Part shown: one piece after another, positions 7,634 to 15,795 of the stretch
Numbering within the stretch: position 1 is the stretch's first letter
Layout of the letters: each line of letters starts with the position of its first letter
NCBI GenBank assembly: GCA_002298695.1
Contig: DBLB01000164.1
Location: 1 to 28,064 of the forward strand
DNA: 28,064 bases
Direction: 5' to 3'
Origin: Clostridiales bacterium UBA735
Lineage (GTDB): Bacteria; Bacillota; Clostridia; Oscillospirales; Oscillospiraceae
The notes under the pieces: generated by a model
What the model saw: only the letters and a program-made list of their open reading frames with translations
Told to the model about the DNA's origin: nothing
Database searches by the model: none
Translations under genes and position numbers: made by a program

Positions 7634-7672
7634 TCAGAATCTCCGGCTAATGGGGCGGCGACTCAGGGTGTA

Positions 7673-7928
7673 TCAGAAAACAGCCGCAAATGCACCGATA
7701 ACGCTATAGACGATGGTGATTTCCCGCGTTCTGGATCTCCTGTCAATGAACGCACGCAGAACCGCCGCGTCAGGCTCCTGCAAATCCGTGCGCTTCTTCA
7801 CAGCAGCGATAAACGCCTTGACATTGGTTTTTTGCTGTTCCAGCTCGTAGTTCATGGGACATTTTGATAAACCGCCCGTCTGACAGCTTGCCGATCACGT
7901 TGTCCTTATACAGTCGTTTACAGTTCAT
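7673..7928 (-). pseudogene. Decayed large serine recombinase (C-terminal fragment)
   Basis: On the minus strand two pieces in different frames resemble the coiled-coil and DUF4368 end of transposon-type large serine recombinases. The first, at about 7928-7858, reads KRLYKDNVIGKLSDGRFIKMS, a typical recombinase linker. The second, at 7855-7673, starts YELEQQ and continues KTNVKAFIAAVKKRTDL, LRAFIDRR and ITIVYSVIGAF. The frame changes at the KMS/YELEQQ junction. Compared with intact relatives, roughly 30 residues after YELEQQ and the segment after FIDR appear to be deleted. No resolvase catalytic domain is present. It is a relic of a former mobile element insertion between the ylbJ region and mrp. 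Confidence 0.7.
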
Positions 7929-7942
7929 ACTGGTATTCAATC

Positions 7943-7973
7943 AAAAACTTTCATTCGCGGAATTGAAGTTTTT
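7943..7973. repeat. Imperfect inverted repeat beside the recombinase relic
   Basis: Arms AAAAACTT (7943-7950) and AAGTTTTT (7966-7973) are perfect. The inner ATTC/GAAT also pairs, giving a 13-14 pair hairpin with one mismatch. It could be a terminator left at the edge of the relic or part of a former element end. Confidence 0.45.
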
Positions 7974-8119
7974 AATAGGAAGATCATTATGAGATGGGAT
8001 TCCGTGATTTTATAAAATCGATGGAGCGTCCGGAGGACCATTTGAAAGTTTCTCTGGCCGTCTCTTTCTCCGAAAAGAGGCGAAAAAAACAGGGCTGGTT
8101 TTCCTGCTCTCTCTTACAA
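7974..8119. other. Gene-free interval
   Basis: I see no convincing gene between the recombinase relic and the mrp terminator. A plus-strand reading from 7994 runs antisense into mrp and has no family resemblance. Confidence 0.4.
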
Positions 8120-8150
8120 AAAAGCGGCCGCCCACGGGGCGGCCGCTTTT
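8120..8150 (-). terminator. Terminator of mrp (bidirectional form)
   Basis: A perfect 14-bp stem has arms AAAAGCGGCCGCCC (8120-8133) and GGGCGGCCGCTTTT (8137-8150) with a 3-base loop. It lies five bases after the mrp stop, and A and T runs on both flanks allow function on either strand. Confidence 0.88.
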
Positions 8151-8154
8151 CCAT

Positions 8155-8979
8155 TTACGCCTTTGCCATCAGTTCCGCGGCAGGCATGATCTTCGACACA
8201 TCCGCCTGCTCCATCTTTCCCGCGTCGCAGAGCGCCGCAACATCCGGGTCGATCGGCAGCCGTGCCAGCACCGGCAGGCTGTACTCCAGCGCGACCTCGT
8301 TCAGCGCACTCTTGCCGAAGATCTCGACCTGCTTTCCGCAGTCCGGACACTGGAAATAGCTGTAATTCTCCACAAAGCCGTACACCGGCACATTCATCAT
8401 CCGCGCCATGTTGACCGCCTTCGAGACGATCATCGAGACCAAACTCTGCGGGCTCGTCACAATGACCACGCCGTCCACCGGCAGCGACTGAAACACCGTC
8501 AGCGGCACGTCGCCCGTTCCGGGCGGCAGATCGACAAACATATAGTCCACATCGCCCCACTGCACATCCGACCAGAACTGCTTCACTGCACCCGCGACGA
8601 CCGGCCCGCGCCAGACGACGGGATCCGTCTCATGCTCGAGCAGCAGATTGATCGACATGACCTTGATGCCCTCCTCCGTCTCCACGGGAAACAGCCCTTC
8701 GTCGCTGCCCGCGGCGGAGGAATGCAGGCCGAACGCCTGCGGGATGGACGGGCCGGTGATGTCTGCGTCCAGGATCGCCGTCTTGTAGCCCAGCTTGTGC
8801 ATGGCCACGGCGAGCAGGCTCGTCACCGTCGACTTGCCGACGCCGCCCTTGCCGGACACGACGGCGATCACCTTTTTGACGTTGGAATGTGCGTTGGCCG
8901 GGGCCAGCAGGCTTTCCGGCTGGCGGCTTGCGCAGTCCGAACCGCAGCTCGAACAGTTGCCGCTGCAAGATCCACTCAT
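8155..8979 (-). CDS. mrp: Mrp/NBP35-family Fe-S cluster carrier ATPase
   Basis: A 274-residue P-loop ATPase of the Mrp/ApbC/NBP35 family, which carries iron-sulfur clusters to apoproteins in the cytoplasm. The deviant Walker A GKGGVGKS is at 43-50 and is followed by DADITGPSIPQAFG. A C-terminal CPDC pair supplies the cluster ligands expected at the dimer interface. The N-terminus also has a Cys-rich segment, Cys5, Cys9, Cys12 and Cys16, resembling the extra cluster site of NBP35-type members. The ATG at 8979 is supported by AGGAG eight bases upstream; a longer reading from 9063 crosses the promoter. A near-consensus promoter sits at 9020-9048 and a strong terminator follows, so it is probably monocistronic. 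Confidence 0.93.
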   Translation of the reverse strand: MSGSCSGNCSSCGSDCASRQPESLLAPANAHSNVKKVIAVVSGKGGVGKSTVTSLLAVAMHKLGYKTAILDADITGPSIPQAFGLHSSAAGSDEGLFPVETEEGIKVMSINLLLEHETDPVVWRGPVVAGAVKQFWSDVQWGDVDYMFVDLPPGTGDVPLTVFQSLPVDGVVIVTSPQSLVSMIVSKAVNMARMMNVPVYGFVENYSYFQCPDCGKQVEIFGKSALNEVALEYSLPVLARLPIDPDVAALCDAGKMEQADVSKIMPAAELMAKA

Positions 8980-9019
8980 AATTCGTTCTCCTTTTCGGCA
9001 AAACGCCGTGTTTTTCGTT

Positions 9020-9048
9020 ATTATAGTATGCCCGGATCGAAAAATCAA
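9020..9048 (-). promoter_or_regulatory. Sigma-A promoter of mrp
   Basis: On the minus strand TTGATT and a perfect TATAAT are separated by 17 bases. The -35 overlaps the ydcF stop codon, giving mrp a start site of its own behind the upstream operon. Confidence 0.8.
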
Positions 9049-9773
9049 CCCGTCTGAACCCACGCCTTGACAAACGCGAACACCTCGCGCAGCTCATAGT
9101 TGACCTTCAGGATCCAGGGCGTGGTCGTGCTCCCGATCCCGTAAGCCTCCATCCCGAGCGATCGCGCAATGAATTTTGCCCGGCAGAGGTGAAATTCACT
9201 TGTAATAATGAGTACCTTTTCGGTCGAGATCCCGGCCTCTTCGGCCAGCTTTTTCGCATGGATGAGATTTTCGCGCGTTGTCCGCGCCTCTGTCTCCTGG
9301 ACGATGCGCGCCGCCGCGATGCCCTTTTCGCGCAGATACGCGTCCATGACGGACGCCTCGGTCTGCGTCTCATCCGCGCCCTGCCCGCCGGACACGATCA
9401 CGCGCGCCGCCGGATGCGCTTCCAGATAGTCTGCCGCAAGGTCGAGCCGTTCGCGCAATGTTCTTGACGGCCGGTCTCCGTGCGTCTGCGCCCCGAGCAC
9501 AAGAACGAACTCCGCATCCTGCGCCGGGAGCGTATCCCGTCCGCCCAGCGCGATCGCGCCCATCGCGCCGAAGATCACGGCCATGCCGAGCGCTGTCAGA
9601 ATGCAGAGCACCCGCCGCCAGCGTTTCCCCTTTTCCCCGCGCAGGAAATGACACGCTGCCATCACCGCGGCAAGCAGCAGCAGACAGACGCCCGTCATCC
9701 CGATGTGCCACGGCGTCATCAAGCACCCGATCCCGAGCGCCGCGCAGACCGCAGCCAGCCATAGCCACGTCAT
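9045..9773 (-). CDS. YdcF/SanA-like DUF218 membrane protein
   Basis: A 242-residue protein. Residues 1-75 hold about three hydrophobic segments. The rest is a DUF218 domain recognisable by EFVLVLGAQTHGDRPS, LRERLDLAADYL, VIVSGGQGADE at about 125-135, ARTTRENL and VLIITSEFHLCRAK. This family (YdcF, SanA, ElyC) is linked to envelope integrity and peptidoglycan or lipid carrier metabolism, but the reaction is not established. Its ATG overlaps the stop of the abcF gene as ATGA, so it is the last gene of the comEC-holA-rnmV-abcF operon. The C-terminal domain is probably extracytoplasmic, which is inference from the helix count. Confidence 0.88.
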   Translation of the reverse strand: MTWLWLAAVCAALGIGCLMTPWHIGMTGVCLLLLAAVMAACHFLRGEKGKRWRRVLCILTALGMAVIFGAMGAIALGGRDTLPAQDAEFVLVLGAQTHGDRPSRTLRERLDLAADYLEAHPAARVIVSGGQGADETQTEASVMDAYLREKGIAAARIVQETEARTTRENLIHAKKLAEEAGISTEKVLIITSEFHLCRAKFIARSLGMEAYGIGSTTTPWILKVNYELREVFAFVKAWVQTG

Positions 9774-11662
9774 TCCTCGCCCTCCAGTTCAAGGCTGAGC
9801 GCCTCCCACTGCTCCATGAGCGCAGCGAGCTGCTCCTCCGCCCCGGCCTTCTCGGCCATCAGCCGCGTCAGCTCCTGATAGTCGCTGGCCGCCGCCTCGA
9901 TCTGCGGGTCATAGGCGGCAACGGCCGCCTCCTGCTTTTCCACCTCGCGCTCCACCGCGCGGATCTTCTTTTCCAGCGCCTTGTTGTTCGGCGCGGCGGA
10001 TTTCGGCTTTTCCTTCCGCTCCTTCTTCTCCCGCACGCTCTGCGGGGCCGCGATGGCCTCCTTTTCCTTGATCGCGCGGTATTTCTGATACCCGCAGAGG
10101 AAGTCGCGGATGTGCGCATCCTCCAGCTCCCAGACCCTTGTCGCAAACTTATCCACAAAATACCGGTCGTGCGACACGAAGATCAGCGCGCCCTCATAGT
10201 CCTCCAGCGCATCCTCCATCCATTCGCGCGACGCGATGTCGAGGTGGTTCGTCGGTTCGTCGAGAATCAGCAGATTGATCTTCTCGTCCATCAGCATGCA
10301 CAGCCGCAGCCGGCTCTGCTCTCCGCCGGACAGGGCCGAAACGGGCTTGAACACGTCCTCTCCCTCAAAGAGGTACGCGCCCAGCCGGTCGCGCGCGACC
10401 TGCACCGAGCAGCCCTTCTCGTAGAGCATCGTGTCGAGCAGCGTCCGCTCCGGATGGTCAAAATGGATGATCTGCGGCAGATAGGCCCACTTCACGGTCG
10501 GTCCGAATTTGATCTTCCCGCAGTCCGGGGCCAGCTCCCCGAGCAGCACCTTGAGGAACGTGCTTTTGCCCGTTCCGTTGTCGCCGAGCAGTGCGATGCG
10601 CTCCCCGCCCGCAACATCCAGCTCCACATCTTCAAAGAGCGTCCGCCCGTCGAAGCTTTTCCCGAGTCCCTTCACCGAGAGGACCTCATCGCCGAAGAAC
10701 TCCCGCTGCGCAAAGCGCGCCCGCATCGTCTTCTCCTGCGTGGGCCGGTCGGTTTTCTGAATGCGGTCCATCCGGTGCTGGATGGACATCGCCCGGCGAT
10801 AGAGCGTCCGGTTGTTGATGCCCCAGCCCTTCATGCGCTCGAGCGTAAAGCCCAGCTGCCCGAGCTTCGCCTGTTCCTTTTCATACTGCTTCAATTGCAG
10901 CTCAAACCGCGCCTGCTTCTCCTGCACATAGAACGAGTAGTTTCCGGAATAGAACTCCGCCTTCCCGTCGTGCAGCTCCACGATCCGGCTGACCACGCGG
11001 TCGAGGAAATACCGGTCGTGCGAAATGGTCAGGACGGTCCCTTTGAACTTTGAAATATAGTCCTCCAGCCATTCCACCGCGTGCATATCGAGGTGGTTCG
11101 TCGGCTCGTCGAGCAGCAGGATGTCCGTCTGCTCCAGCAGCAGCCGCGCGAGGTTCACGCGCGTCTTCTCCCCGCCGGAGAGGCTGTCGAACAGCTGCTT
11201 CCGCTGCTCTGCCGGAATGGCGAGGCCGTTGCAGATCTTGTCCGTCTGCATGTCCATCTCATATCCGCCTCCGACCTGAAACCGGTTGCAGAGCGCGTCA
11301 TACTCCCGCAGCAGCTCCGGCCCCGTGTGCGCCATCATCTCCGCTTCGAGCGCACGCATCTGCCGCTTGACCGCGTCCAGCCCGGAAAACGCCGTGTGCA
11401 GCACCTGCTCCACGGTATACCCCGCCGGATAGTGCGGGATCTGCGAGATAAGGCCGACCTTTTTGCCCGGCGCAAAGCGCACCTCGCCGGAATTATAGTC
11501 CAGCTCCCCGGTCAGAATGCGGAACAGCGTCGTCTTGCCCGCCCCGTTTTTCCCGAGCAGGCCGACGCGTTCGCCGGACTGGACGTCAAACGTGACGCCG
11601 TCCAGAATATTGGTATCCGCGTCAAAGCTCTTAACGAGATTTTTGATAGAAATGTCGATCAT
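9770..11662 (-). CDS. ABC-F family ATPase with C-terminal coiled coil
   Basis: A 630-residue protein with two ABC cassettes and no membrane segment, which defines ABC-F translation factors acting at the ribosomal E site. Cassette 1 has GKNGAGKTT at 37-45, LSGGE at 161-165 and LLLDEPTNHLD at 182-192. The interdomain linker spans about 230-325. Cassette 2 has GDNGTGKST at 360-368, LSGGE at 444-448 and LDEPTNHLD at 467-475. A Lys/Glu-rich coiled coil fills about 535-630, as in Uup/YdiF-type members. The ATG at 11662 overlaps the rnmV stop as ATGA, with GGAGTG just upstream; longer readings run through rnmV in another frame. The layout suggests a housekeeping rather than a resistance role, but that is inference. 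Confidence 0.94.
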   Translation of the reverse strand: MIDISIKNLVKSFDADTNILDGVTFDVQSGERVGLLGKNGAGKTTLFRILTGELDYNSGEVRFAPGKKVGLISQIPHYPAGYTVEQVLHTAFSGLDAVKRQMRALEAEMMAHTGPELLREYDALCNRFQVGGGYEMDMQTDKICNGLAIPAEQRKQLFDSLSGGEKTRVNLARLLLEQTDILLLDEPTNHLDMHAVEWLEDYISKFKGTVLTISHDRYFLDRVVSRIVELHDGKAEFYSGNYSFYVQEKQARFELQLKQYEKEQAKLGQLGFTLERMKGWGINNRTLYRRAMSIQHRMDRIQKTDRPTQEKTMRARFAQREFFGDEVLSVKGLGKSFDGRTLFEDVELDVAGGERIALLGDNGTGKSTFLKVLLGELAPDCGKIKFGPTVKWAYLPQIIHFDHPERTLLDTMLYEKGCSVQVARDRLGAYLFEGEDVFKPVSALSGGEQSRLRLCMLMDEKINLLILDEPTNHLDIASREWMEDALEDYEGALIFVSHDRYFVDKFATRVWELEDAHIRDFLCGYQKYRAIKEKEAIAAPQSVREKKERKEKPKSAAPNNKALEKKIRAVEREVEKQEAAVAAYDPQIEAAASDYQELTRLMAEKAGAEEQLAALMEQWEALSLELEGEE

Positions 11663-12246
11663 GGTGTCACTCCATAGCGGGCAAACAGTTCCTCCCGCGT
11701 CATCAGAAACCGCAGTGCCTCCGCCAGCGCATTCGCGCTCAGATAGCGCGGCAGCTTCAGCGCTTCGAGCAGCGCCTGCCGCTTCTCCGCGCTCCCGGGG
11801 CCGCCGCTGAGGCCCAGCGTATAAAGATCCAGTTTTGTGATCGGCGCCGGCCGTCCGGCCTCCGCGCCGTCCATCTTCGCGCCCGCGTCGCGCAGCGCGC
11901 GCAGAATGATCTCCGGCGTCATGCCCTCGACGCCGAGAATGCCGGCCTTCCCCGGCACGCGCTTGCGCTTCTCCTTGCCGGAGATCTCCGGCACATAGGC
12001 ATGCAGCACGCCCTCCTTCGGCAGCGCCCCGCGCAGATAGTTCCGGATGACCAGCCCCGCGCCGTCCGAATCGGTCAGAATCACCAGCCCGCACGTCTCC
12101 GCCGCCCGGCGCAGCAGCGCCAGCAGCTCCCGGTCGTGCATCACGGAAAATCCGTTCGTCTGAAAGATCACCGCATCCACGACCTGACTCAGCGTATTTT
12201 TATCATATCGTCCTTCCACGACAATGGCCTGCTCAACGTGTACCAC
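11659..12246 (-). CDS. rnmV: Ribonuclease M5 (5S rRNA maturation)
   Basis: A 195-residue TOPRIM protein matching RNase M5, the Firmicutes endonuclease that trims 5S rRNA precursors on both sides in complex with L18. The TOPRIM glutamate motif VVEGRYDK is at 9-16 and the acidic motif TDSDGAG at 58-64. The start lies within the 3' end of holA (14-base overlap), and its stop overlaps the start of the ABC-F gene by four bases. The length is as expected, and the C-terminal segment beginning KLDLYTLGLSGGPGSAEKRQ is typical. In many Firmicutes rnmV neighbours ksgA; here it sits between holA and an ABC-F gene. Confidence 0.94.
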   Translation of the reverse strand: MVHVEQAIVVEGRYDKNTLSQVVDAVIFQTNGFSVMHDRELLALLRRAAETCGLVILTDSDGAGLVIRNYLRGALPKEGVLHAYVPEISGKEKRKRVPGKAGILGVEGMTPEIILRALRDAGAKMDGAEAGRPAPITKLDLYTLGLSGGPGSAEKRQALLEALKLPRYLSANALAEALRFLMTREELFARYGVTP

Positions 12247-13294
12247 TGCGCGCCTCCTGTGCCAACGCCGCGATCAGCACATCCAGGATCCGTTCCGGAT
12301 CGTCACGGCTGGATTTCATGTCGCGGTCTGCCTGTAAGCAGAGCTCCACCGCTCTGCGGCAGAAGCCCTCGCTCACGCGACGCGCCGCCGTCATGGTCAG
12401 CCCCGCCGGATAGCTCTTCAGCCCCGTCAGCTCCATCAGCGCCTGCTGCCCCTTGCCCGCCGCCATCACGGTCCTGGCATAGTACAGCCGCCGCATCTGG
12501 TTGCCGATCGCACCCAGAATCAGAATCGGTTCCGTCTGCATCGCGTATAGATCCTGCAATTTCCGCAGCGCCGTATCGTAATTGCCGTCCGTCAGCGCAT
12601 TGGAGATATCAAACGTCTGCGCCGTCAGCGCCGGAATGACCACAGCATCCACATCGCCCTTCGTGATCTCCGCCCCCTGCGCATAGGACGCGACTTTCTC
12701 GATCTCCCCCGCCAGCGTCGTCATCGTGCCGTCGGTGATGAAGATCAGATACTGGCACAGCGGATCGGAAGCGGATTTCTCATGCGCACGGAAGTGGCGC
12801 ACGATCCAGGCGACCAGGTCGCGCTCCGACTGCTTGCAGAACTCCACCTGCTCGCACCGGGTCTGAAACACCTCGTTCAGCTTCCGCATCGTCCCGTTCG
12901 GCTTCCAGTCCACCGTGTCGTAGTAGAGCACGAGGCAGCAGTAATCCGGCAGATCGGACAAGATCCCGCGATACTGTTCCCGAACCTGCTCCGGCTGCTT
13001 GAAAAAGTCCACGTCGTCCACGCGCAGCAGCGTCCGCTCCGCCATCATCGGCATCGCGTCCAGCGCTTCGCTCATTGCCTGAGGACTGAGCGTATCGGCG
13101 TTGAACCGATGAAAATTGAACTCCGCCGCCGGCCCGTCCAGCAGCTTTTTTTCGAGCATCTGCCAATACCGTTCCTTCAAAAACGCTTCCTCGCCGTAAA
13201 AGACGTAGAAATTCGAGACCTCGCCCGTCTTCAGCGCGCGCTTCAGCCGCTGCAAAGCCGCGCCGCGGTCCGCCGCGGTCTGTTTTTTCGCCAT
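12233..13294 (-). CDS. holA: DNA polymerase III subunit delta
   Basis: A 353-residue protein matching HolA, the delta subunit of the clamp loader, which opens the beta sliding clamp during replication. The N-terminal signature NFYVFYGEEAFLKERYW at about 28-44 is diagnostic. The middle SLSP-like region MMAERTLLRVDDVDFF follows, and the alpha-helical C-terminal domain contains EKVASYAQG and FDISNALTDGNYDTAL. The ATG at 13294 has GGAGGTG five bases upstream and begins four bases after the comEC stop. comEC-holA linkage is common in Clostridia and supports both calls. The following gene, rnmV, overlaps its 3' end by 14 bases. Confidence 0.95.
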   Translation of the reverse strand: MAKKQTAADRGAALQRLKRALKTGEVSNFYVFYGEEAFLKERYWQMLEKKLLDGPAAEFNFHRFNADTLSPQAMSEALDAMPMMAERTLLRVDDVDFFKQPEQVREQYRGILSDLPDYCCLVLYYDTVDWKPNGTMRKLNEVFQTRCEQVEFCKQSERDLVAWIVRHFRAHEKSASDPLCQYLIFITDGTMTTLAGEIEKVASYAQGAEITKGDVDAVVIPALTAQTFDISNALTDGNYDTALRKLQDLYAMQTEPILILGAIGNQMRRLYYARTVMAAGKGQQALMELTGLKSYPAGLTMTAARRVSEGFCRRAVELCLQADRDMKSSRDDPERILDVLIAALAQEARSGTR

Positions 13295-13298
13295 GCAC

Positions 13299-15548
13299 TC
13301 ACCTCCAGACTGTGATCGTGCCCTGTAAATCGGTGCGGTAAATTTCCGCGCCGGACTGTTCGATCGTGTTTAAGGTCACCGCCGCCGGATGGCCGTACCG
13401 GTTGTCCGCACCCACGGAAATGAGCACGGTCTCCGGCCGTGTCAGCTCCAGCAGCGTCTCGCTCGTCGACGTCTTCGCGCCGTGATGGCCCGCAGCGAGC
13501 AATTCGATGTCCGGCAGCACGTGCCGTGACAGAAACCGGTATTCCGCCATCTTTGAAAGATCACCGGTTATCAGAATATCATATTCTCCTGCGCTTGCCA
13601 AGGCACAAATGCCGGAATCGTTGTCATTTTCCGCAGAAACCGGCGCAAACAGCGTCACGCCCTCCGAAATTTCACAGTCCTCCCGTACAAATTCCACGCG
13701 GCAGCCGGCATCCTCCGCTGCCTGTTCCAGCCGTGCGCGCCATCCGCCCTCGTCTTCCACGTCCGGCAGCCAGAGCGTGCCGACACGCATGCGCCGCAGC
13801 AGCTGCGCCGTCCCGTTCACGTGGTCGGCGTCATAGTGCGTCAGAACCAGATCGTCGATCCGGAATACGCCGTAGCTCTGCAAATACCGCGCCGCGCACT
13901 CGCCGGCCTCATCCGGCACACCGCCGCAGTCCACCACTGTCTCCGCCCCCTGCGACCGGAACAGCAGACATTGCCCCTGCCCCACATCCAGCATCGTGAA
14001 CGTGAACTCCGGCAGCCGGTATTCCAGCGCGGCGCAGCCGAGGCAGACCGCGAACGCAGCCGCCGTCGCCGGCAGGAGCGTCCACCACTGCTTCCATCCG
14101 GGCCATAGTGCCAGCATCAGCACCGCGCCGTAGAGTGCCGCCGCAAAGAAATACCAATATTCATTTTCCAGATAGACGGCGGCAAACGGAACCTTCGCCG
14201 CAAGTCTCACGACTGCCAGCACATAGCGTGCAAGCCACCCCAGCAGCCATCCGAGGCCCGCCGCGCCCCAGGGCCAGACCAGCCCCAGCAGGCAGAGCAG
14301 CAGTCCGCCGGTAAACAGCAGCGACACCGCCCACAAACAGAGCGGATTGACGATCAGCGCCGCCAGAGACACCATGCCGAACTGCACCGCCGTCAGCGGC
14401 AGGGAAAATACCATCGACGCCAGTGAACAGGAAAACGCAGCGAGCATCGCCTGCACCCATCGGCCGATCACCCGGCGGCGCAGCAGACGCTGCATCCGCT
14501 TTCTCTCCGTCATCATCCGGTAGATGCGCCCCGAAAAGAGCAGGATCCCCGCCGTCGATGTGAAGGAAAGCTGCAAGCCGATGTCGAGGATCGCCCACGG
14601 ATTGGCCAGCAGCAGCACCAGCAGTGCCGCTGCGATCGAGGTCGGCGGGTCATTTTCCCGCCGGGCCAGCGGCGCGAGCATCAGAAGCGCCAGCATGCAG
14701 CCCGCGCGCACGCTGGACGCCGATGCGCCGGTCATCATCACAAACAGCGCCACGACCGGCAGTCCGATTCCGGCGGCCAATGCCCGGTTCCCCGCGCACA
14801 GCAGCAAAATCATCCCGAACAGGATGGAGACGTGCATGCCCGATACCGCGACCGCGTGGTAAATGCCCGCGATGGACAATTCCGTCCGTTCGGCATAGTC
14901 CATTCCGCTCCGGTCGCCGAACAGCAGCCCCTTGAAAAAGCCGGCGGTGTCCGCCGGAAAAATTTCATCTGCAACAGCGTTCAGGCGCGCCGCAGCCCGC
15001 GCAGGCCAATGCCGCACCGCTGCGCCGCCTGTCTGCACCGTCCAGTCTCCGCGTACCGTGCCGACCAGGCGGATGCCCTTCGCAAAATAATAGGAATCGC
15101 CGCGTTCCAGCTTCTCCTCCGCCCGCGTCAGCTTTGCCTCGCAGAAAATCCGGTCGCCCGGCATGATCGGTTCCTCCCGGTCGGAGAAATAGAGAATGCC
15201 GCGGGCCTTCGCGCCGCCGCTTTGCATCGTGCAGAGGACGCTGCTGCCGTAGCGCGTGGCCTGCGGCGCTTCCAGCACCTCGGCCTCGATCGGGCGGACG
15301 CTTCCGTCGATGGCCGCAAGCGGACGCAGAAACAGCGCCTGATACGCCGCGCACCAGACGAATCCCACGCCAAGTCCCAGCAGCACGATCGCCGCCCGCC
15401 GGGCCGGTTTTCCGCGCCGGGAAAAGCAGACCGCAGCCGCCGGCAGAACGGCTGCGCCCGCGCCCCACCGTGCCGTCTCCGACAGCAGCAGCACCGCCGC
15501 AAGCACCGCCAGCACAAACCCCAGCACAAACCAGCACAGCTTCCGCAT
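13299..15548 (-). CDS. comEC: ComEC/Rec2-family DNA uptake channel protein
   Basis: A 749-residue protein, about the normal length of ComEC, the inner-membrane channel for single-stranded DNA during transformation. Domains in order are: two N-terminal helices; a DUF4131/OB-like region around residues 80-170; the competence domain with IYHAVAVSGMHVSIL at about 230-244 and many membrane helices to about residue 500; and a C-terminal metallo-beta-lactamase-like domain with TMLDVGQGQC and LTHYDADHVNG. The MBL metal motif is complete. I chose the ATG at 15548, with a G-rich ribosome site, because the longer reading from 15737 runs through the repeat region. It heads the operon comEC-holA-rnmV-abcF-ydcF. 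Other competence genes are not in the window, so natural competence is not shown. Confidence 0.93.
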   Translation of the reverse strand: MRKLCWFVLGFVLAVLAAVLLLSETARWGAGAAVLPAAAVCFSRRGKPARRAAIVLLGLGVGFVWCAAYQALFLRPLAAIDGSVRPIEAEVLEAPQATRYGSSVLCTMQSGGAKARGILYFSDREEPIMPGDRIFCEAKLTRAEEKLERGDSYYFAKGIRLVGTVRGDWTVQTGGAAVRHWPARAAARLNAVADEIFPADTAGFFKGLLFGDRSGMDYAERTELSIAGIYHAVAVSGMHVSILFGMILLLCAGNRALAAGIGLPVVALFVMMTGASASSVRAGCMLALLMLAPLARRENDPPTSIAAALLVLLLANPWAILDIGLQLSFTSTAGILLFSGRIYRMMTERKRMQRLLRRRVIGRWVQAMLAAFSCSLASMVFSLPLTAVQFGMVSLAALIVNPLCLWAVSLLFTGGLLLCLLGLVWPWGAAGLGWLLGWLARYVLAVVRLAAKVPFAAVYLENEYWYFFAAALYGAVLMLALWPGWKQWWTLLPATAAAFAVCLGCAALEYRLPEFTFTMLDVGQGQCLLFRSQGAETVVDCGGVPDEAGECAARYLQSYGVFRIDDLVLTHYDADHVNGTAQLLRRMRVGTLWLPDVEDEGGWRARLEQAAEDAGCRVEFVREDCEISEGVTLFAPVSAENDNDSGICALASAGEYDILITGDLSKMAEYRFLSRHVLPDIELLAAGHHGAKTSTSETLLELTRPETVLISVGADNRYGHPAAVTLNTIEQSGAEIYRTDLQGTITVWR

Positions 15549-15637
15549 CCTCGTCCCCCCCTTTCGCCTCAAATCAGAAAACTCCGCCCGGCAAAGAAAG
15601 AGAACCTCCAAAAACCGGGAGCACTCCCCCTCTCCGC
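15549..15637. other. Leader region upstream of comEC
   Basis: This gap carries the G-rich ribosome site of comEC. I found no promoter here with two clear elements; together with the repeats to 15708 it forms the non-coding stretch between comEC and the next gene. Confidence 0.4.
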
Positions 15638-15674
15638 CCCCTGTAGGGGCGGACGCCTCTGTCCGCCCGGCAGC
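15638..15674 (+). repeat. Intergenic GTAGGGG/CCGCCC repeat, copy 2
   Basis: The plus strand reads CCCTGTAGGGG, then CGGACG, a short spacer, and GTCCGCCCGGC, matching the minus-strand copy at 1824-1858. The CGGACG and GTCCG parts are self-complementary, so an RNA of it would fold. It sits between comEC and an unrelated gene. Confidence 0.65.
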
Positions 15675-15681
15675 ACGCACC

Positions 15682-15708
15682 GATCCGCCCGAAACCCCCG
15701 GGCGGATC
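15682..15708. repeat. Inverted repeat adjacent to intergenic repeat copy 2
   Basis: Arms GATCCGCCCG (15682-15691) and CGGGCGGATC (15699-15708) form a perfect 10-bp stem with a 7-base loop. No T run follows, so it does not look like a terminator. It reuses the GGGCGGA motif of the neighbouring repeat and may be part of the same unit. Confidence 0.55.
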
Positions 15709-15751
15709 CGCACACCGCCGTAAGGCCAATGCCCCATCAGCCCATCCTCGC

Positions 15752-15783
15752 AAAAGGCGCTCCCGCGTGCGGGAGCGCCTTTT
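15752..15783 (-). terminator. Terminator of the acidic-tailed hypothetical gene
   Basis: Arms AAAAGGCGCTCCCGC and GCGGGAGCGCCTTTT are a perfect 15-bp match around a 2-base centre. The hairpin lies about a dozen bases after the stop at 15796 and is flanked by A and T runs, so it can work on either strand. Confidence 0.88.
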
Positions 15784-15795
15784 CTCAGATCTTAC

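Noticed and set aside
9770..11662. ABC-F gene as an antibiotic resistance determinant
   Set aside because: Two cassettes with a C-terminal coiled coil, embedded in a housekeeping operon, fit a YdiF/Uup-type factor. Nothing indicates a resistance subfamily.
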